A stretch of 64,000 nt of DNA from Rhodococcus rhodochrous (GCF_014854695.1 NZ_CP027557.1:2480001-2544000); one strand, 5' to 3'; positions 44,563 to 54,073 are shown, counted from the stretch's first letter. The notes: generated from the sequence alone by a model not told the origin. Numbers and translations: made by a program.

Positions 44563-45659
44563 GGCGTTGCTCCGATCGTCGACAGGACCAGCTGAGGCAG
44601 CGGCACCGACACCGAGCGGGACGACACCACGGTGCAGCTGTCGGGTGCGATCTGCTCGAGTGCTGTGCACGTCAGCGCGGCATCGGGGGTCGGCACCTCG
44701 GCGCGGGCGGGATCGAGTTCGACGGCGACCGACCCCGGGTGGGACTGCACCATGGTCTCGAGCATCGTGATCGTGCCGGGAATGGTGGCGAGCAGCTCAC
44801 TCGAGCTCTCCGCCTGGGTGCGCAGCATCGTCAGCGTGGGCAGCGTCGAGTTCAGGGCGTTCATCAGGTACGGGAAGTGCTCGTTGAACAGCCGGTCGAG
44901 AGGTCCGACGGCCAGTGACAGCTTCTCGACGAGGATCTTCGCCACGACGAGCATCTGCTCGATGCCCGCCAGGCCCGGGGCGAACGTCTGGATGGTGGAC
45001 TTGACGTTCTCCCAGTCGCCGGTGAGCAGGGTCGTCATCTCGGCCGAGTTGTCGAGGATCTGTCCCAGCTGGTCCATGAAGTTGTCGGGGGAGGAGAGCA
45101 GGTCCGCGAGGTCGCGCAGTTCGCGGTTGAGTGTCGGTCCCAGGTCCTCGAACTCGCGTCCGGCGTCCTTCAATGCGGTTTCGAGCGGCGCGGTCCCGTC
45201 GGGTCCGCGCTCGGTCATCTGCCGCACGAGTTCGGAGAACGATCCGAGCGCGTCCGACACGCTGACCGGGGTGCGGGTGTGCGCCGTGTCGATGCACGTC
45301 TCCCGCGACAGGGTCGGTCCCGGCCGGGGATCGGCGTCGACGAGTTCGAGTCTGCGGTCGGTGAGGATGGACGCGTTGGTGATCACCGCGCCGGTCTCGG
45401 CGGGAAGCTCGCGGTCACCGACGGTCATGTCGACGCGCACGCGCGCACCGTCGGGTTCGATCCGGTCCACGGTCCCGACCGAGATCCCGCGGATGGTGAC
45501 CGGGGAACCGGGGTAGAGGCCGTAGGAGTCCTCGAAGTACGCGCAGATCGAGGTGTCGTCCCCCGAGGTCGCGGAGAAGGCGGTCGCGCCGGCTACGGCC
45601 AGCGCCACGACCGTCACCGCGGGAACGAGTCGTCGTGTAGTCGTCGTCAGTGTTCGCAC
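44559..45659 (-). CDS. mceD: MCE-family protein MceD
   Basis: Fourth Mce subunit. The 366-residue protein has an uncleaved N-terminal anchor (LVPAVTVVALAVAGATAF), the MCE domain (YGLYPGSPVTIRGISVGTV, about 47-65) with the strictly spaced hydrophobic pattern, and a helical C-terminal region. The GTG at 45659 lies 1 nt after the mceC stop. Two cysteines in the C-terminal part (LTCTALEQIAPDSC) could form a disulfide outside the membrane. Confidence 0.9.
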   Translation of the reverse strand: MRTLTTTTRRLVPAVTVVALAVAGATAFSATSGDDTSICAYFEDSYGLYPGSPVTIRGISVGTVDRIEPDGARVRVDMTVGDRELPAETGAVITNASILTDRRLELVDADPRPGPTLSRETCIDTAHTRTPVSVSDALGSFSELVRQMTERGPDGTAPLETALKDAGREFEDLGPTLNRELRDLADLLSSPDNFMDQLGQILDNSAEMTTLLTGDWENVKSTIQTFAPGLAGIEQMLVVAKILVEKLSLAVGPLDRLFNEHFPYLMNALNSTLPTLTMLRTQAESSSELLATIPGTITMLETMVQSHPGSVAVELDPARAEVPTPDAALTCTALEQIAPDSCTVVSSRSVSVPLPQLVLSTIGATP

Positions 45660-45660
45660 G

Positions 45661-46677
45661 TCAGCACCGTGTTCCCGGCATCGGGAGACAGACGTCGGGT
45701 CGCTGGACCGTCAGTCCGCTCTGGTCGACAAGGGCCTGGCCTTCGGGACCGGCGACGGCCGCGAGTCCCGTGAGGGTGGCACGGAGGGATTCCGTCATCG
45801 ACTCGACGGAGGCCGACAGTTCCGCACTGCTGTCGGCGGCTTCGACGAGATGCGGGATGATCGGTTCGACCTTTTCCTGGTACGGGCCGCTGAGGAAGTC
45901 GAACAGCAGCCCGGCGAGCCCGGAGAGCCCGTCGGCGAAGATCTTCACGTCCTGATGGGCCTCGACGATCTTGGGGCCGAGGATCGCGTAGCCGCGGATG
46001 ATCTCGAGCGCGAGTTCCTTGTTGTCGTTGGCGGTGCGGAGATATTCGTTGGACAGCTCGAGCAGGCTTTCGATCTGGTCCTTCTGATTCGCGATGACGT
46101 CCATGACGGCTTCGAGATCGGTGACCGTGATCCGCACCGAATCCGGGGATTCGCCGAGCAGCGCAGCGGTCTTGTCCAGGGCGGTGCGCAGTGCCTGCGT
46201 GTCGAGTTCTTCCACCACCTCGGTGGCCTCCTCGAACATGTCGTTCACCAGGAACGGCAGTGCTGCGCGGTTCTCGGGGATCGGTTCGGTGAGCGGCTGC
46301 CGGCCGGCCGGGTGCACCGCGAGGTACAGGCCCCCGATGGGAGTGAGCATCCGCACCGACACGGAGGTCTGGTCGCCGACGAAATGCTCGGAGTCCACGG
46401 TGAACTCGACGTCGACGTGGTCGTCGGCGAGGTGCAGACCGGTGACCGACCCGACCGGCACACCCGCGATGCGCACGTCGTCGCCGGCAGCGAGCCCCGC
46501 CGATTCCGGTAGTTCGAGCCGGTAGGTCGTCGAACCGACCGGTCGCAGATAGAGCACGAGGACGATTCCCGCGACGAGGGCGAGGACGATCAGACCCGAC
46601 AGCGCCCACCACATCTGGGTGCGGGGATCGGCGTCCTCGGCGCCGAAGTCGAGTCGTCCGAACAGACGGGTGCGCAT
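45661..46677 (-). CDS. mceC: MCE-family protein MceC
   Basis: Third Mce subunit. The 338-residue protein has a cytosolic N-terminus of about 30 residues, a transmembrane anchor (SGLIVLALVAGIVLVLYL), the MCE domain (SAGLAAGDDVRIAGVPVGSV, about 60-80) and a helical tail ending in a cysteine pair (VCLPMPGTRC). ATG 46677 overlaps the mceB stop (TGATG). The tail length matches the ladder of helices that form the hydrophobic tunnel in Mce complexes. Confidence 0.9.
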   Translation of the reverse strand: MRTRLFGRLDFGAEDADPRTQMWWALSGLIVLALVAGIVLVLYLRPVGSTTYRLELPESAGLAAGDDVRIAGVPVGSVTGLHLADDHVDVEFTVDSEHFVGDQTSVSVRMLTPIGGLYLAVHPAGRQPLTEPIPENRAALPFLVNDMFEEATEVVEELDTQALRTALDKTAALLGESPDSVRITVTDLEAVMDVIANQKDQIESLLELSNEYLRTANDNKELALEIIRGYAILGPKIVEAHQDVKIFADGLSGLAGLLFDFLSGPYQEKVEPIIPHLVEAADSSAELSASVESMTESLRATLTGLAAVAGPEGQALVDQSGLTVQRPDVCLPMPGTRC

Positions 46678-47714
46678 CAGGCACCTCCGTTGCAGATGGT
46701 CAGGGGACGGCCCTGGAGCAGAATGTCGGCCTCGATCGGCAACTGCACCGCGCCGTTGCTGCACTGTCGGGACTCGTCCACGCGCGGCACCAGGGAATTG
46801 ATGCCCTCGAAGATCCCCGGCAGCACCGACAGGGTGTCGATGGCCGTCTGTGGATCCGGGATCACCTGGTCCACGCGGACGATGAAATCATCGTTGCGTT
46901 CGAGGAATCCCTCGTGCTCGGCGGGCGCGCCGAGACCGAGCTGGGAGAGCAGGTTCACCGTGCGGTCGACCTCCGCCATCTCGAGTGCACCGAGCTTGGT
47001 CAGGGACAGGAACTCGGTCATACGTGTCACCAGCGGTGTGAAGATCGAATGGAAGACCTCGAGGATGTTCTCGAGATTCTCGGACCGGCCTTCGAGTTGC
47101 TCGTTGAGGGCCGTGAAGTTGTCGAGCAGGGTGCTCATCAGCGCGCTGCGGTCCTCGGCGTAGCTCGCGAGTTCGGCGATGTCGCGCATCACCGGGGTCG
47201 GACTGGACTCGCTGCCCTCGATCAACGCGGCCACATTCGTGGCGAGCCGATTGTAGACGGCCGGATCGGCCTCGCGCAGAAGCGGTTTGAGCCCGTTGAA
47301 CACCGTGGTGATGTCGAACGAGTCGACGGTGTTCACGACCAGCCCCGACGGGTCGACCTCCTGGCCACTCTCCTCGCTGCGATCGAGTTCGAGATAGCGC
47401 TGGCCCGTGAGGTTCTGGAACTTCACGAGCAGCCGGTCCGACTCGCGCAGACGGTACTCCTCGAGCACCGTGAAGTCGACGAGCGCACGGTTGCCGTCGG
47501 ACACCGAGATGTCGGTGACCTTGCCGATCTGTACGCCCCGCAGGCGCACGTCGGCGTTCTCCTTGAGGCCGAAGACGTCACCGAACTGGGCCTTGTAGGC
47601 GACGGTCGATCCGCCGACGGGACGTTCGATCGCCTGCACGATCAGCACGATGATCAGGACGACGACGCCGGCGAGCAGGGCGAGCCGGACGGCTGCCTGG
47701 CGTGGAGTTCTCAT
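46677..47714 (-). CDS. mceB: MCE-family protein MceB
   Basis: Second Mce subunit. The 345-residue protein has an N-terminal anchor (LALLAGVVVLIIVLIVQAI), the MCE domain (VFGLKENADVRLRGVQIGKV, about 47-66) and a long helical segment (about 130-300). Two C-terminal cysteines (RQCSNGAV, LTICNGGA) are likely disulfide partners. ATG 47714 overlaps the mceA stop. Codon use is uniform with the rest of the operon. Confidence 0.9.
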   Translation of the reverse strand: MRTPRQAAVRLALLAGVVVLIIVLIVQAIERPVGGSTVAYKAQFGDVFGLKENADVRLRGVQIGKVTDISVSDGNRALVDFTVLEEYRLRESDRLLVKFQNLTGQRYLELDRSEESGQEVDPSGLVVNTVDSFDITTVFNGLKPLLREADPAVYNRLATNVAALIEGSESSPTPVMRDIAELASYAEDRSALMSTLLDNFTALNEQLEGRSENLENILEVFHSIFTPLVTRMTEFLSLTKLGALEMAEVDRTVNLLSQLGLGAPAEHEGFLERNDDFIVRVDQVIPDPQTAIDTLSVLPGIFEGINSLVPRVDESRQCSNGAVQLPIEADILLQGRPLTICNGGA

Positions 47715-48727
47715 CGGGTACCCCCGGTGGTTTCGAGCGGAACCCGGAAGGCCGGGAAGGTGTCGACGAGCACGTCCACCCCCAGGACCACCCGGTCGCC
47801 CTGGTGCTGCAGGGCACCGTCTGCGCCGTCGACGAGCCTGTCGACCTGATCGGGGGTGACCCCTCCCAGGCTCTGGTTCAGCGGGATCAGGATGTCGAGC
47901 AGCATGTCGACGGCAGACGAAGTGGGGCCGAGCGCGCCGACGATCTCACCCGAGAGTGCGAGCACCAGATGCGAGACCTCGGTGATCGTCTCGCTTGCCT
48001 GCTGCGTGCGGAAATCGTCCTCGAGTTCCTCGACGGACGCGATGGCCGACAGAGTGTTCAGTGCCGACGGGGTGAACGCCGCGACACCTTCGGAGACATC
48101 CGCGAATTTCGGCAGCAGCTCACTGAGCGGCTCGTTCTGGGTGCGGGCGATGTTGCGCATCACGAGCAGCGACGAGGCGAGCAGCGGCGCCATCTGCTGG
48201 GTCAGTTCGGCGGCACTGTCGATCGAGTCCGACAGCTGTGGGGTGACCACGTCGAGCAGGAGACGACCGGAATCGCGCAGCACGGTGGTGACGGTGTAGT
48301 CCCCGACATCGCCGAGGGCGAGGGTGCTGCCGGCTCGGATCGGCTCGCCGCCCGGCATCGGGATGAGTTCGAGTGCGGTGGAGCCGAAGATGTTCGACGA
48401 GACGAAACGGGTGTGCATCGCCGTCGACAGCTCGTCGACGTGCTCCTCGTCGACACCGAGCGTGACGATCTGTTGCTGCGGCCCCTGCGGTTCGACCTCG
48501 ATCACCGATCCGATCGACATGCCCCGCAGACGCACGGCGGTGTCGGTGGAGACTCCGTCGCCGAGATTCGATGCGGTGACGGCGAACTGCACCTCACCGG
48601 AGCGGTCGGGCTGCGACGCCCACCAGGCCACGGTGACGACGAGTGCGGCGGCGACCACGACGGCGAGCCCGCGGATCCGCAGTCCGCGGCGACTGGGGCC
48701 GAAGCCCGAATACTGTGCTGCGCTCAC
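47711..48727 (-). CDS. mceA: MCE-family protein MceA
   Basis: First Mce subunit. The 338-residue protein has a basic N-terminus, an anchor helix (GLAVVVAAALVVTVAWWA), the MCE domain (NLGDGVSTDTAVRLRGMSIG, about 54-73) and a helical region. It lacks the RGD or other cell-adhesion segments reported for pathogen MceA proteins. It follows yrbEB by 7 nt. With B-F it should make the hexameric ring between the YrbE permeases and the outer envelope. Confidence 0.9.
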   Translation of the reverse strand: MSAAQYSGFGPSRRGLRIRGLAVVVAAALVVTVAWWASQPDRSGEVQFAVTASNLGDGVSTDTAVRLRGMSIGSVIEVEPQGPQQQIVTLGVDEEHVDELSTAMHTRFVSSNIFGSTALELIPMPGGEPIRAGSTLALGDVGDYTVTTVLRDSGRLLLDVVTPQLSDSIDSAAELTQQMAPLLASSLLVMRNIARTQNEPLSELLPKFADVSEGVAAFTPSALNTLSAIASVEELEDDFRTQQASETITEVSHLVLALSGEIVGALGPTSSAVDMLLDILIPLNQSLGGVTPDQVDRLVDGADGALQHQGDRVVLGVDVLVDTFPAFRVPLETTGGTR

Positions 48728-48734
48728 TGATTCC

Positions 48735-49619
48735 TCACCCCGAGAAGCTGATCGTCGCGTCGAGGCCCCACATGACGAGCGTGAGCACCATGTCGGTGGT
48801 CACGATCAGCACGAGGCTCGCCCGGATGGCCCTGCCCGAGGCGATCCCGACCCCCTCGGGACCACCGCTCGCGTGATAGCCCTGGTAGGCGTGCACGAGC
48901 GTCACGACCAGGACGAACACGATCACCTTGACCAGCGAGTAGATCAGGTCGATCGGCTCGGTGAACATGTGGAAGTAGTGGTCGTAGGCGCCCGACCCCT
49001 GACCCTGCACCACGGTGACGGTCGCGCCGGTGGCGGCGAATCCGAGCGCGAGCGCGATCAGATAGGACGGGACGACGGCGCCGACGGCGGCGATGAGCCG
49101 GGTGGAGACGACGTAGGGGATCGAGTCGATGGCCTGGGCTTCGAGCGCGTCGATCTCCTCCGAGATCCGCATGGCGCCGACCTCGGCGGTGATGCGGCAG
49201 CCGGCCTGGGCGGCGAATCCGATCGCCGCAATGAGGGGAGCGAGCTCGCGTGGATTCGCCAGGGCCGACATGGCGCCGGTCAGCGGTCCCATCCCGAGCA
49301 TGTCGAGTGCGGAGAAGCCGACGAGACCGACCATCGCCCCGGCGACGATGCCGAGGATGGCCAGTACCGGTGCGACGCCTCCGCCGACGATGACTGCGCG
49401 GCCGTTGCCCCATGTCAGGTCGGTGAAGATGGCGACGGTCTGGCGGCGGTTGCGGCGCAGGGCGTGGCCGATGCCGCGGAACGAGACGACGACGAAGTGC
49501 AGGTAGAGCCCGAGGGATTCGATCGGGTTCCACGCCCGGCCGGCGTGGCGCGTCCACCGCAGACCGCGGGGACGATAGGGCGACGGCGTGGCAACGGATC
49601 CGCTGCGTGTGGCGCTCAT
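48735..49619 (-). CDS. yrbEB: Mce permease YrbEB (MlaE family)
   Basis: One of two MlaE-type permeases of the Mce lipid importer. The 294-residue protein has a soluble N-terminus and five hydrophobic segments; the MlaE signature EIDALEAQAIDSIPYVVSTR (coupling helix for the MceG ATPase) is intact. ATG 49619 overlaps the yrbEA stop (TGATG). The ATPase MceG is not in the window and is normally encoded elsewhere in these bacteria. Confidence 0.92.
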   Translation of the reverse strand: MSATRSGSVATPSPYRPRGLRWTRHAGRAWNPIESLGLYLHFVVVSFRGIGHALRRNRRQTVAIFTDLTWGNGRAVIVGGGVAPVLAILGIVAGAMVGLVGFSALDMLGMGPLTGAMSALANPRELAPLIAAIGFAAQAGCRITAEVGAMRISEEIDALEAQAIDSIPYVVSTRLIAAVGAVVPSYLIALALGFAATGATVTVVQGQGSGAYDHYFHMFTEPIDLIYSLVKVIVFVLVVTLVHAYQGYHASGGPEGVGIASGRAIRASLVLIVTTDMVLTLVMWGLDATISFSG

Positions 49620-50464
49620 CAGAGGAACCTCATGGGGACGAACATCAGGACCACCTGGGTGATGAAGAGGTTGACGACCATGCAGGCGATGATGCTGAGC
49701 ACCACGGCCGCATTGACGCTGTCCGCGACGCCCTTCGGGCCACCCTTGGCTTCGAGGCCCCGTTGGCTGGAGATGATCGCCACCACATAACCGAAGACCG
49801 CGGCCTTGAACAGGCAGACGATCAGGTCGGTGGTCGAGGCGAAACTGCCGAACGACAACCAGTACGAGCCGGGGGCGACCCCCTGGCCGAGCGAGGCCAC
49901 GGCGAAGCTCGCAAGGATGCTCATGAGGATGATCAGCACCGACAACATCGGGGCGACGACGACCATCGCCAGGATGCGGGGGGAGACCAACCTGCGCTGG
50001 GGGTCGATGCCGAGGGTGCGCAGCGCGTCGATCTCCTCCCGGATGGTGCGCGAGGCGAGGTCGGCCGAGATGGCCGAACCACCGACACCACCGATGAGCA
50101 GGGCCGCGGCCAGGGGCGCGATCTGCTGCATCACTCCCATGCCGCCCACCGCGCCGGCCATGGAGTTGGCGCCGACGTTGTCGGTCATGCTGCCGACCTG
50201 GACGGCGATGACGACGCCGAGCGGCAGCGCCACCAGAACTGCGGGCACGGCCGAGACGGAGATGAAGAACCATCCCTGAACGATTGCTTCCCGCATCGGG
50301 AAACGACCGCGTGCGATGTCGACGATCAGGTATGCGGTGGAGCGGAACCCCAGACGGAGCGTGCGTCCGAATGTGCGTGTGGAATCGGCGGTGCGTGTGA
50401 CCACGGCACCTCCGAACGGCCGCTCGCCCCGGACGTCTGCGTCCGCGGGTCGCGAGGTCTTCAT
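49619..50464 (-). CDS. yrbEA: Mce permease YrbEA (MlaE family)
   Basis: First gene of the mce operon and partner permease of YrbEB. The 281-residue protein has five hydrophobic segments and the coupling-helix motif REEIDALRTLGIDPQRRLVSPR. ATG 50464 has AGGGGG upstream; the open frame continues further but without a ribosome site. The promoter and a TACCCGA dyad lie in the 163 bp upstream. Confidence 0.92.
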   Translation of the reverse strand: MKTSRPADADVRGERPFGGAVVTRTADSTRTFGRTLRLGFRSTAYLIVDIARGRFPMREAIVQGWFFISVSAVPAVLVALPLGVVIAVQVGSMTDNVGANSMAGAVGGMGVMQQIAPLAAALLIGGVGGSAISADLASRTIREEIDALRTLGIDPQRRLVSPRILAMVVVAPMLSVLIILMSILASFAVASLGQGVAPGSYWLSFGSFASTTDLIVCLFKAAVFGYVVAIISSQRGLEAKGGPKGVADSVNAAVVLSIIACMVVNLFITQVVLMFVPMRFL

Positions 50465-50532
50465 CGAGCCCCCTGATGAACTGACACTGAATCGATTGGT
50501 ACTGGGTGGAACCGGGCACGGAAGCAACCGGA

Positions 50533-50547
50533 TACCCGAGTCGGGTA
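50533..50547. promoter_or_regulatory. Inverted repeat upstream of the mce operon
   Basis: TACCCGA-G-TCGGGTA, a perfect 7-bp dyad with a 1-nt centre, 69 bp before the yrbEA start. It is a plausible operator for the adjacent TetR regulator. No convincing −35 or −10 can be named. Confidence 0.45.
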
Positions 50548-50580
50548 CTTGCGGGACGGCCGACGACTGCAGCATCGGCT

Positions 50581-50603
50581 CGCGTCCGCTACGAGCGGAC
50601 GCG
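50581..50603. terminator. Terminator after the DUF2236 gene
   Basis: A perfect 10-bp stem, CGCGTCCGCT/AGCGGACGCG, with a 3-nt loop, 25 bp downstream of the DUF2236 stop. It separates that gene from the mce operon on the same strand. Confidence 0.75.
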
Positions 50604-50627
50604 TGTACGGCGGTGAGGACCGGTGGG

Positions 50628-51491
50628 TCAGATCCCCAGCGCGGCGCGGGCTTCCGGGATCATGCGCAGGCGCTCGGGAACCAGCCGGGAGCCGACGCGC
50701 ATGAGTGCGAGGATCGCTCGGAACTCACGTTCGCGGGCCGCGCTCCACGGCACTCCCCAGATCCGGCGGACGGATTCGGGGAATGCGCCGAACATCAACG
50801 TCTTCACCGGCCGCCCCGTCAACTTCTCGAGGACGGCGGGAAGGGGCCGGGGGAGTGCGGCGAGTTTCGGCTCGAGGGTTGCGATCACGTCCTGTTCGTC
50901 GACGAGTTGCTGCATCCGCCGGGTTCCGGGCGACATCGCGAGCTTGTCGGCGACCCCTCGGTCGACGTAGGCGCGAAGAGCTGCCACGTCGTCCGGCATG
51001 TCCTGCTCACGGACGCCGAACAGCATGCCGAGCCGGCAGCTCTCCCGGTAGAAGGCCTCCACCTCCGGTGCGGGTTGCGGACCGAAGCAGACCTCGATCG
51101 CGTAGATGAGCGATTCGATGGTGGTGAGGTGGACCCACGTCCACACGTCGCGGTTCCACGCGTGGTATCTCCGGCCTTCGTAGTCGAGTCCGGTGATGGG
51201 GCGGTGCATCTCCCGCAGTTCGCGTGCCGAATCGGCGACGTTCTCGCCGAAGTAGATGCGGTAGGTGTACGCGAGGGTGTTCTCCGCGCGTACCGACGGC
51301 TCGGTGAACGACTTCGAATGTTGTTCGAGCGCAACCATGACGGTGGGGTGGGTGCCCTGGAGGGAGAGCGCCCGGAACAGGAACATCGGCCAGATGCGGC
51401 GATCTGCCAGCAACCGGACGAAGGTGCGGTCGGCGACGGGTACGTCGTCCTCGATGTTTGCGCGAACACGCTGTGCGGGAGTGACTTCCAT
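50628..51491 (-). CDS. Oxygenase MpaB-family (DUF2236) protein
   Basis: A 287-residue protein of the DUF2236/MpaB family, helical proteins that bind heme b and include the rubber-cleaving Lcp of actinobacteria. The sequence has the conserved W-x-W-V-H segment (VWTWVHLTTIESL) that bears the likely heme-ligand histidine, and the HRPITGLDYEGRRYHAWN stretch. ATG 51491 is preferred because GAGGAG lies 7 nt upstream; ATG 51536 overlaps the tetR stop but has no ribosome site. It probably forms an operon with the TetR gene upstream. The substrate is unknown. Confidence 0.82.
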   Translation of the reverse strand: MEVTPAQRVRANIEDDVPVADRTFVRLLADRRIWPMFLFRALSLQGTHPTVMVALEQHSKSFTEPSVRAENTLAYTYRIYFGENVADSARELREMHRPITGLDYEGRRYHAWNRDVWTWVHLTTIESLIYAIEVCFGPQPAPEVEAFYRESCRLGMLFGVREQDMPDDVAALRAYVDRGVADKLAMSPGTRRMQQLVDEQDVIATLEPKLAALPRPLPAVLEKLTGRPVKTLMFGAFPESVRRIWGVPWSAAREREFRAILALMRVGSRLVPERLRMIPEARAALGI

Positions 51492-51535
51492 TGCCGGACT
51501 CCTCGGGTTCGATGGCTGGGGAACGGATGCGGACA

Positions 51536-52171
51536 TCAGCTGTCGGTGGAGGGCGTCGAGGGCACGATCAGGAAGGACAGCATGGTCCGGGCCACCCGTC
51601 GTACCCCGTCGTCGGTTGCGGTGGCGCTGCCCAGATCGGGTGCGAGCCACACGCTCGCGAAGAATCGCGAGACGATCTCCGCGGCGGTGGCCGTGTCGAA
51701 CGTGATCCCCGCCCGTTGTGCGGTGAGGTCGAGTTCGTGGCGGACCGACGTGAGCAGCGCGGCGGTGATCTGCGGATCGTGCAGGAGGGGGAGGGCGGCT
51801 CCGTCGTCGACGAATCGTCGTGCGACCGGGTGGTGGCGAACGGTACGGACCGCTTCGACGATCCATTCGACCGCGCGCTCGTACGGGTCCTCGATGTCGT
51901 CGATGGCGGCGTGGAACCGCGTGACGAGCTGATCGAGCTCCCACGCGAACGCGCGACCGAGCAGTTCCTCTTTGGTGTCGAACCGCCGGAAGACCGTCGC
52001 GCGGCCGACGCCGGCCTCCGCCGCGACGTCGGCCACGGTCGTCCGCTCGAGGCCGTGATGGCTCAGGCAGCGGATGGTGGCCGCAAGGATTGCGGTGTCG
52101 GTCGGATCGGCGTCGGCGCTCTGGCCGATCAACGCTCCCACGAGGAGCGAACGCACGGGGGTGATACCCAT
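51536..52171 (-). CDS. TetR-family regulator
   Basis: A 211-residue regulator with an N-terminal HTH (LERTTVADVAAEAGVGRATVFRRF, about 41-64) and a TetR C-terminal domain. It lies upstream of the DUF2236 gene and the mce operon, all on one strand, so either could be its target. The 217-bp region upstream of it holds an A-rich tract. No tandem operator is obvious at its own start. Confidence 0.85.
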   Translation of the reverse strand: MGITPVRSLLVGALIGQSADADPTDTAILAATIRCLSHHGLERTTVADVAAEAGVGRATVFRRFDTKEELLGRAFAWELDQLVTRFHAAIDDIEDPYERAVEWIVEAVRTVRHHPVARRFVDDGAALPLLHDPQITAALLTSVRHELDLTAQRAGITFDTATAAEIVSRFFASVWLAPDLGSATATDDGVRRVARTMLSFLIVPSTPSTDS

Positions 52172-52388
52172 AGTTCGGGGACGGTATCACCGATCTCACA
52201 ACGGCAAAAGGATGTGTTTCGGCTAACTTCACTTATGGAGCGAGGCGGGAGTCCGGTCGGGACGGAAAAAAGAAAAATACAGAATCTCCGGCCCTGAGAT
52301 CTCCCCTGCGGGAAACAGCATCCAAGACGAGGAGCCGAGACCGTTTCCTCCACCAGGGCGTCTGCCAGGATGTCCGATTTGTGGTTCG
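52172..52388. promoter_or_regulatory. Divergent tetR/nfeD intergenic region with A-rich tract
   Basis: The 217 bp between the divergent TetR and nfeD genes include an A-rich patch around 52264-52283 (GGAAAAAAGAAAAATACAG), rare in this genome, which may be a bent promoter or UP element. No operator dyad stands out. Confidence 0.4.
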
Positions 52389-52829
52389 ATGGTGATCGTG
52401 GCCGCATTGATTTGGTTGATCGCCGGAGTGGCGTTGGCGGCCGGCGAAGCGCTCACGGGCGATTTCGCGCTGCTCATGCTCGGCGGTGCAGCGCTCGTCA
52501 CCGGCGGTGTCTCCGCGGTGACCGATCTGCCCGTCTGGATCGACGCGGTGATCTTCGCCGTGACCTCGCTGGTTCTGCTGCTCGGTGTCCGGCCGATGCT
52601 GAGGCGGCGGTACTCCCAGCCGCCCGCTCTGCCGACCGGGATCGACGCTCTCCCGGGCAAGCACGCCTTGGTCCTCGAGCAGGTGGGGGAGCATTCCGGG
52701 CGCGTCAAGATCGACGGTGAGGTGTGGACCGCCAGGCCGCTGGACGCCACCGAGGTATACGAGCCGGGAACGACAGTGACAGTGATGCAGATAGACGGCG
52801 CGACTGCCGTCGTGTGGAGGGGTGTCTGA
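52389..52829 (+). CDS. NfeD-family membrane protein
   Basis: A 146-residue short NfeD: two to three N-terminal transmembrane helices (1-18, 27-42, 50-67) and a C-terminal OB-fold domain (about 80-146, ALVLEQVGEHSGRVKIDGEVWTARP). NfeD proteins partner with SPFH/stomatin-like proteins, and an SPFH gene follows 2 nt later. It lacks the ClpP-like protease domain of long NfeD. Corresponds to Rv1487. Confidence 0.88.
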   Translation: MVIVAALIWLIAGVALAAGEALTGDFALLMLGGAALVTGGVSAVTDLPVWIDAVIFAVTSLVLLLGVRPMLRRRYSQPPALPTGIDALPGKHALVLEQVGEHSGRVKIDGEVWTARPLDATEVYEPGTTVTVMQIDGATAVVWRGV

Positions 52830-52831
52830 GG

Positions 52832-54073
52832 ATGGAAGCTCTGATCGTGCTCGCCGTAGTGGTGGCACTGGTCGTGGTGGTCGTGGCCAAATCGGTATCG
52901 CTGGTACCGCAAGCGGAGGCCGCGGTCATCGAACGTCTCGGCCGGTACTACCGGACGGCGTCGGGTCAGCTCACCTTCCTGGTGCCCTTCGTCGACCGCA
53001 TCCGCGCGAAGGTCGATCTACGCGAACGTGTCGTCTCGTTCCCGCCGCAGCCGGTCATCACCCAGGACAACCTGACGCTGAGCATCGACACGGTCGTGTA
53101 CTTCCAGGTGACGAACCCGCAGGCGGCCGTCTACGAGATCAGCAACTACATCGCCGCGGTCGAGCAGCTCACCGTCACCACACTCCGCAACGTCGTCGGT
53201 GGAATGACCCTCGAGGAGACGCTCACCTCGCGCGACTCCATCAACGGCCAGCTCCGCGGTGTGCTCGACGAAGCGACCGGCCGATGGGGCCTGCGTGTCG
53301 CCCGGGTCGAACTCAAGAGCATCGATCCGCCGCCGTCGATCCAGGAATCGATGGAGAAGCAGATGAAGGCCGACCGTGAGAAGCGCGCGATGATCCTCAC
53401 GGCCGAGGGTCACCGCGAATCCGCGATCAAGACCGCCGAGGGCGACAAGCAGTCGCGCATCCTCTCCGCCGAAGGTGCGAAGCAGGCCGCGATCCTCGAA
53501 GCCGAGGCCGACCGGCAGTCGCGGATCCTGCGCGCGCAGGGTGATCGCGCGGCGCGCTACCTCGAGGCTCAGGGCGAGGCGAAGTCCATCGAGAAGGTGT
53601 TCGCAGCGATCAAGGCCGGCAAGCCCACTCCGGAGCTGCTCGCCTACCAGTACCTGCAGACCCTGCCGCAGATGGCCCAGGGCGATGCGAACAAGATGTG
53701 GGTGGTGCCGAGCGACTTCGGCAAGGCGCTCGAAGGATTCGCGCGGACGCTCGGCGCGCCCGGCGAGGACGGCGTCTTCCGCTTCGAGCCGAGTCCTGTC
53801 GACGAGGAACTGCAACGGCCCGAGGACGACAGTGCCGAGGTCGAGGATTGGTTCGCGACCAAGCGCGACCCCGAGGTGGCCCAGGCCGTCGCCGAAGCCG
53901 AGGCGGTCGCGCGCAAGCCGGTCGACCCCGCAGTTCGGACGGGTCTCGCCACGGAGGGGACGCAGGGGGGTGCCGGTGAAGGACAGTCGGCGTTGCCCGC
54001 AACGCCGCCGGCGCAGCGTTGGATGACGAACGACGCATCCGAGCAGCCGGCCGAGCCGCCGCAACAGCAGTAA
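52832..54073 (+). CDS. SPFH/Band 7 (stomatin-like) membrane protein
   Basis: A 413-residue protein with an N-terminal membrane helix (2-20, LIVLAVVVALVVVVVAKSV), a prohibitin-homology domain (about 25-190, VIERLGRYYRTASGQLTF, PPPSIQESMEKQM) and a long coiled coil with repeats of TAEG(H/D) and AEG(A)KQ type (about 190-260), then a Pro/Ala-rich tail. SPFH proteins organise membrane microdomains. Translated with nfeD (2-nt gap). Corresponds to Rv1488. Confidence 0.9.
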   Translation: MEALIVLAVVVALVVVVVAKSVSLVPQAEAAVIERLGRYYRTASGQLTFLVPFVDRIRAKVDLRERVVSFPPQPVITQDNLTLSIDTVVYFQVTNPQAAVYEISNYIAAVEQLTVTTLRNVVGGMTLEETLTSRDSINGQLRGVLDEATGRWGLRVARVELKSIDPPPSIQESMEKQMKADREKRAMILTAEGHRESAIKTAEGDKQSRILSAEGAKQAAILEAEADRQSRILRAQGDRAARYLEAQGEAKSIEKVFAAIKAGKPTPELLAYQYLQTLPQMAQGDANKMWVVPSDFGKALEGFARTLGAPGEDGVFRFEPSPVDEELQRPEDDSAEVEDWFATKRDPEVAQAVAEAEAVARKPVDPAVRTGLATEGTQGGAGEGQSALPATPPAQRWMTNDASEQPAEPPQQQ

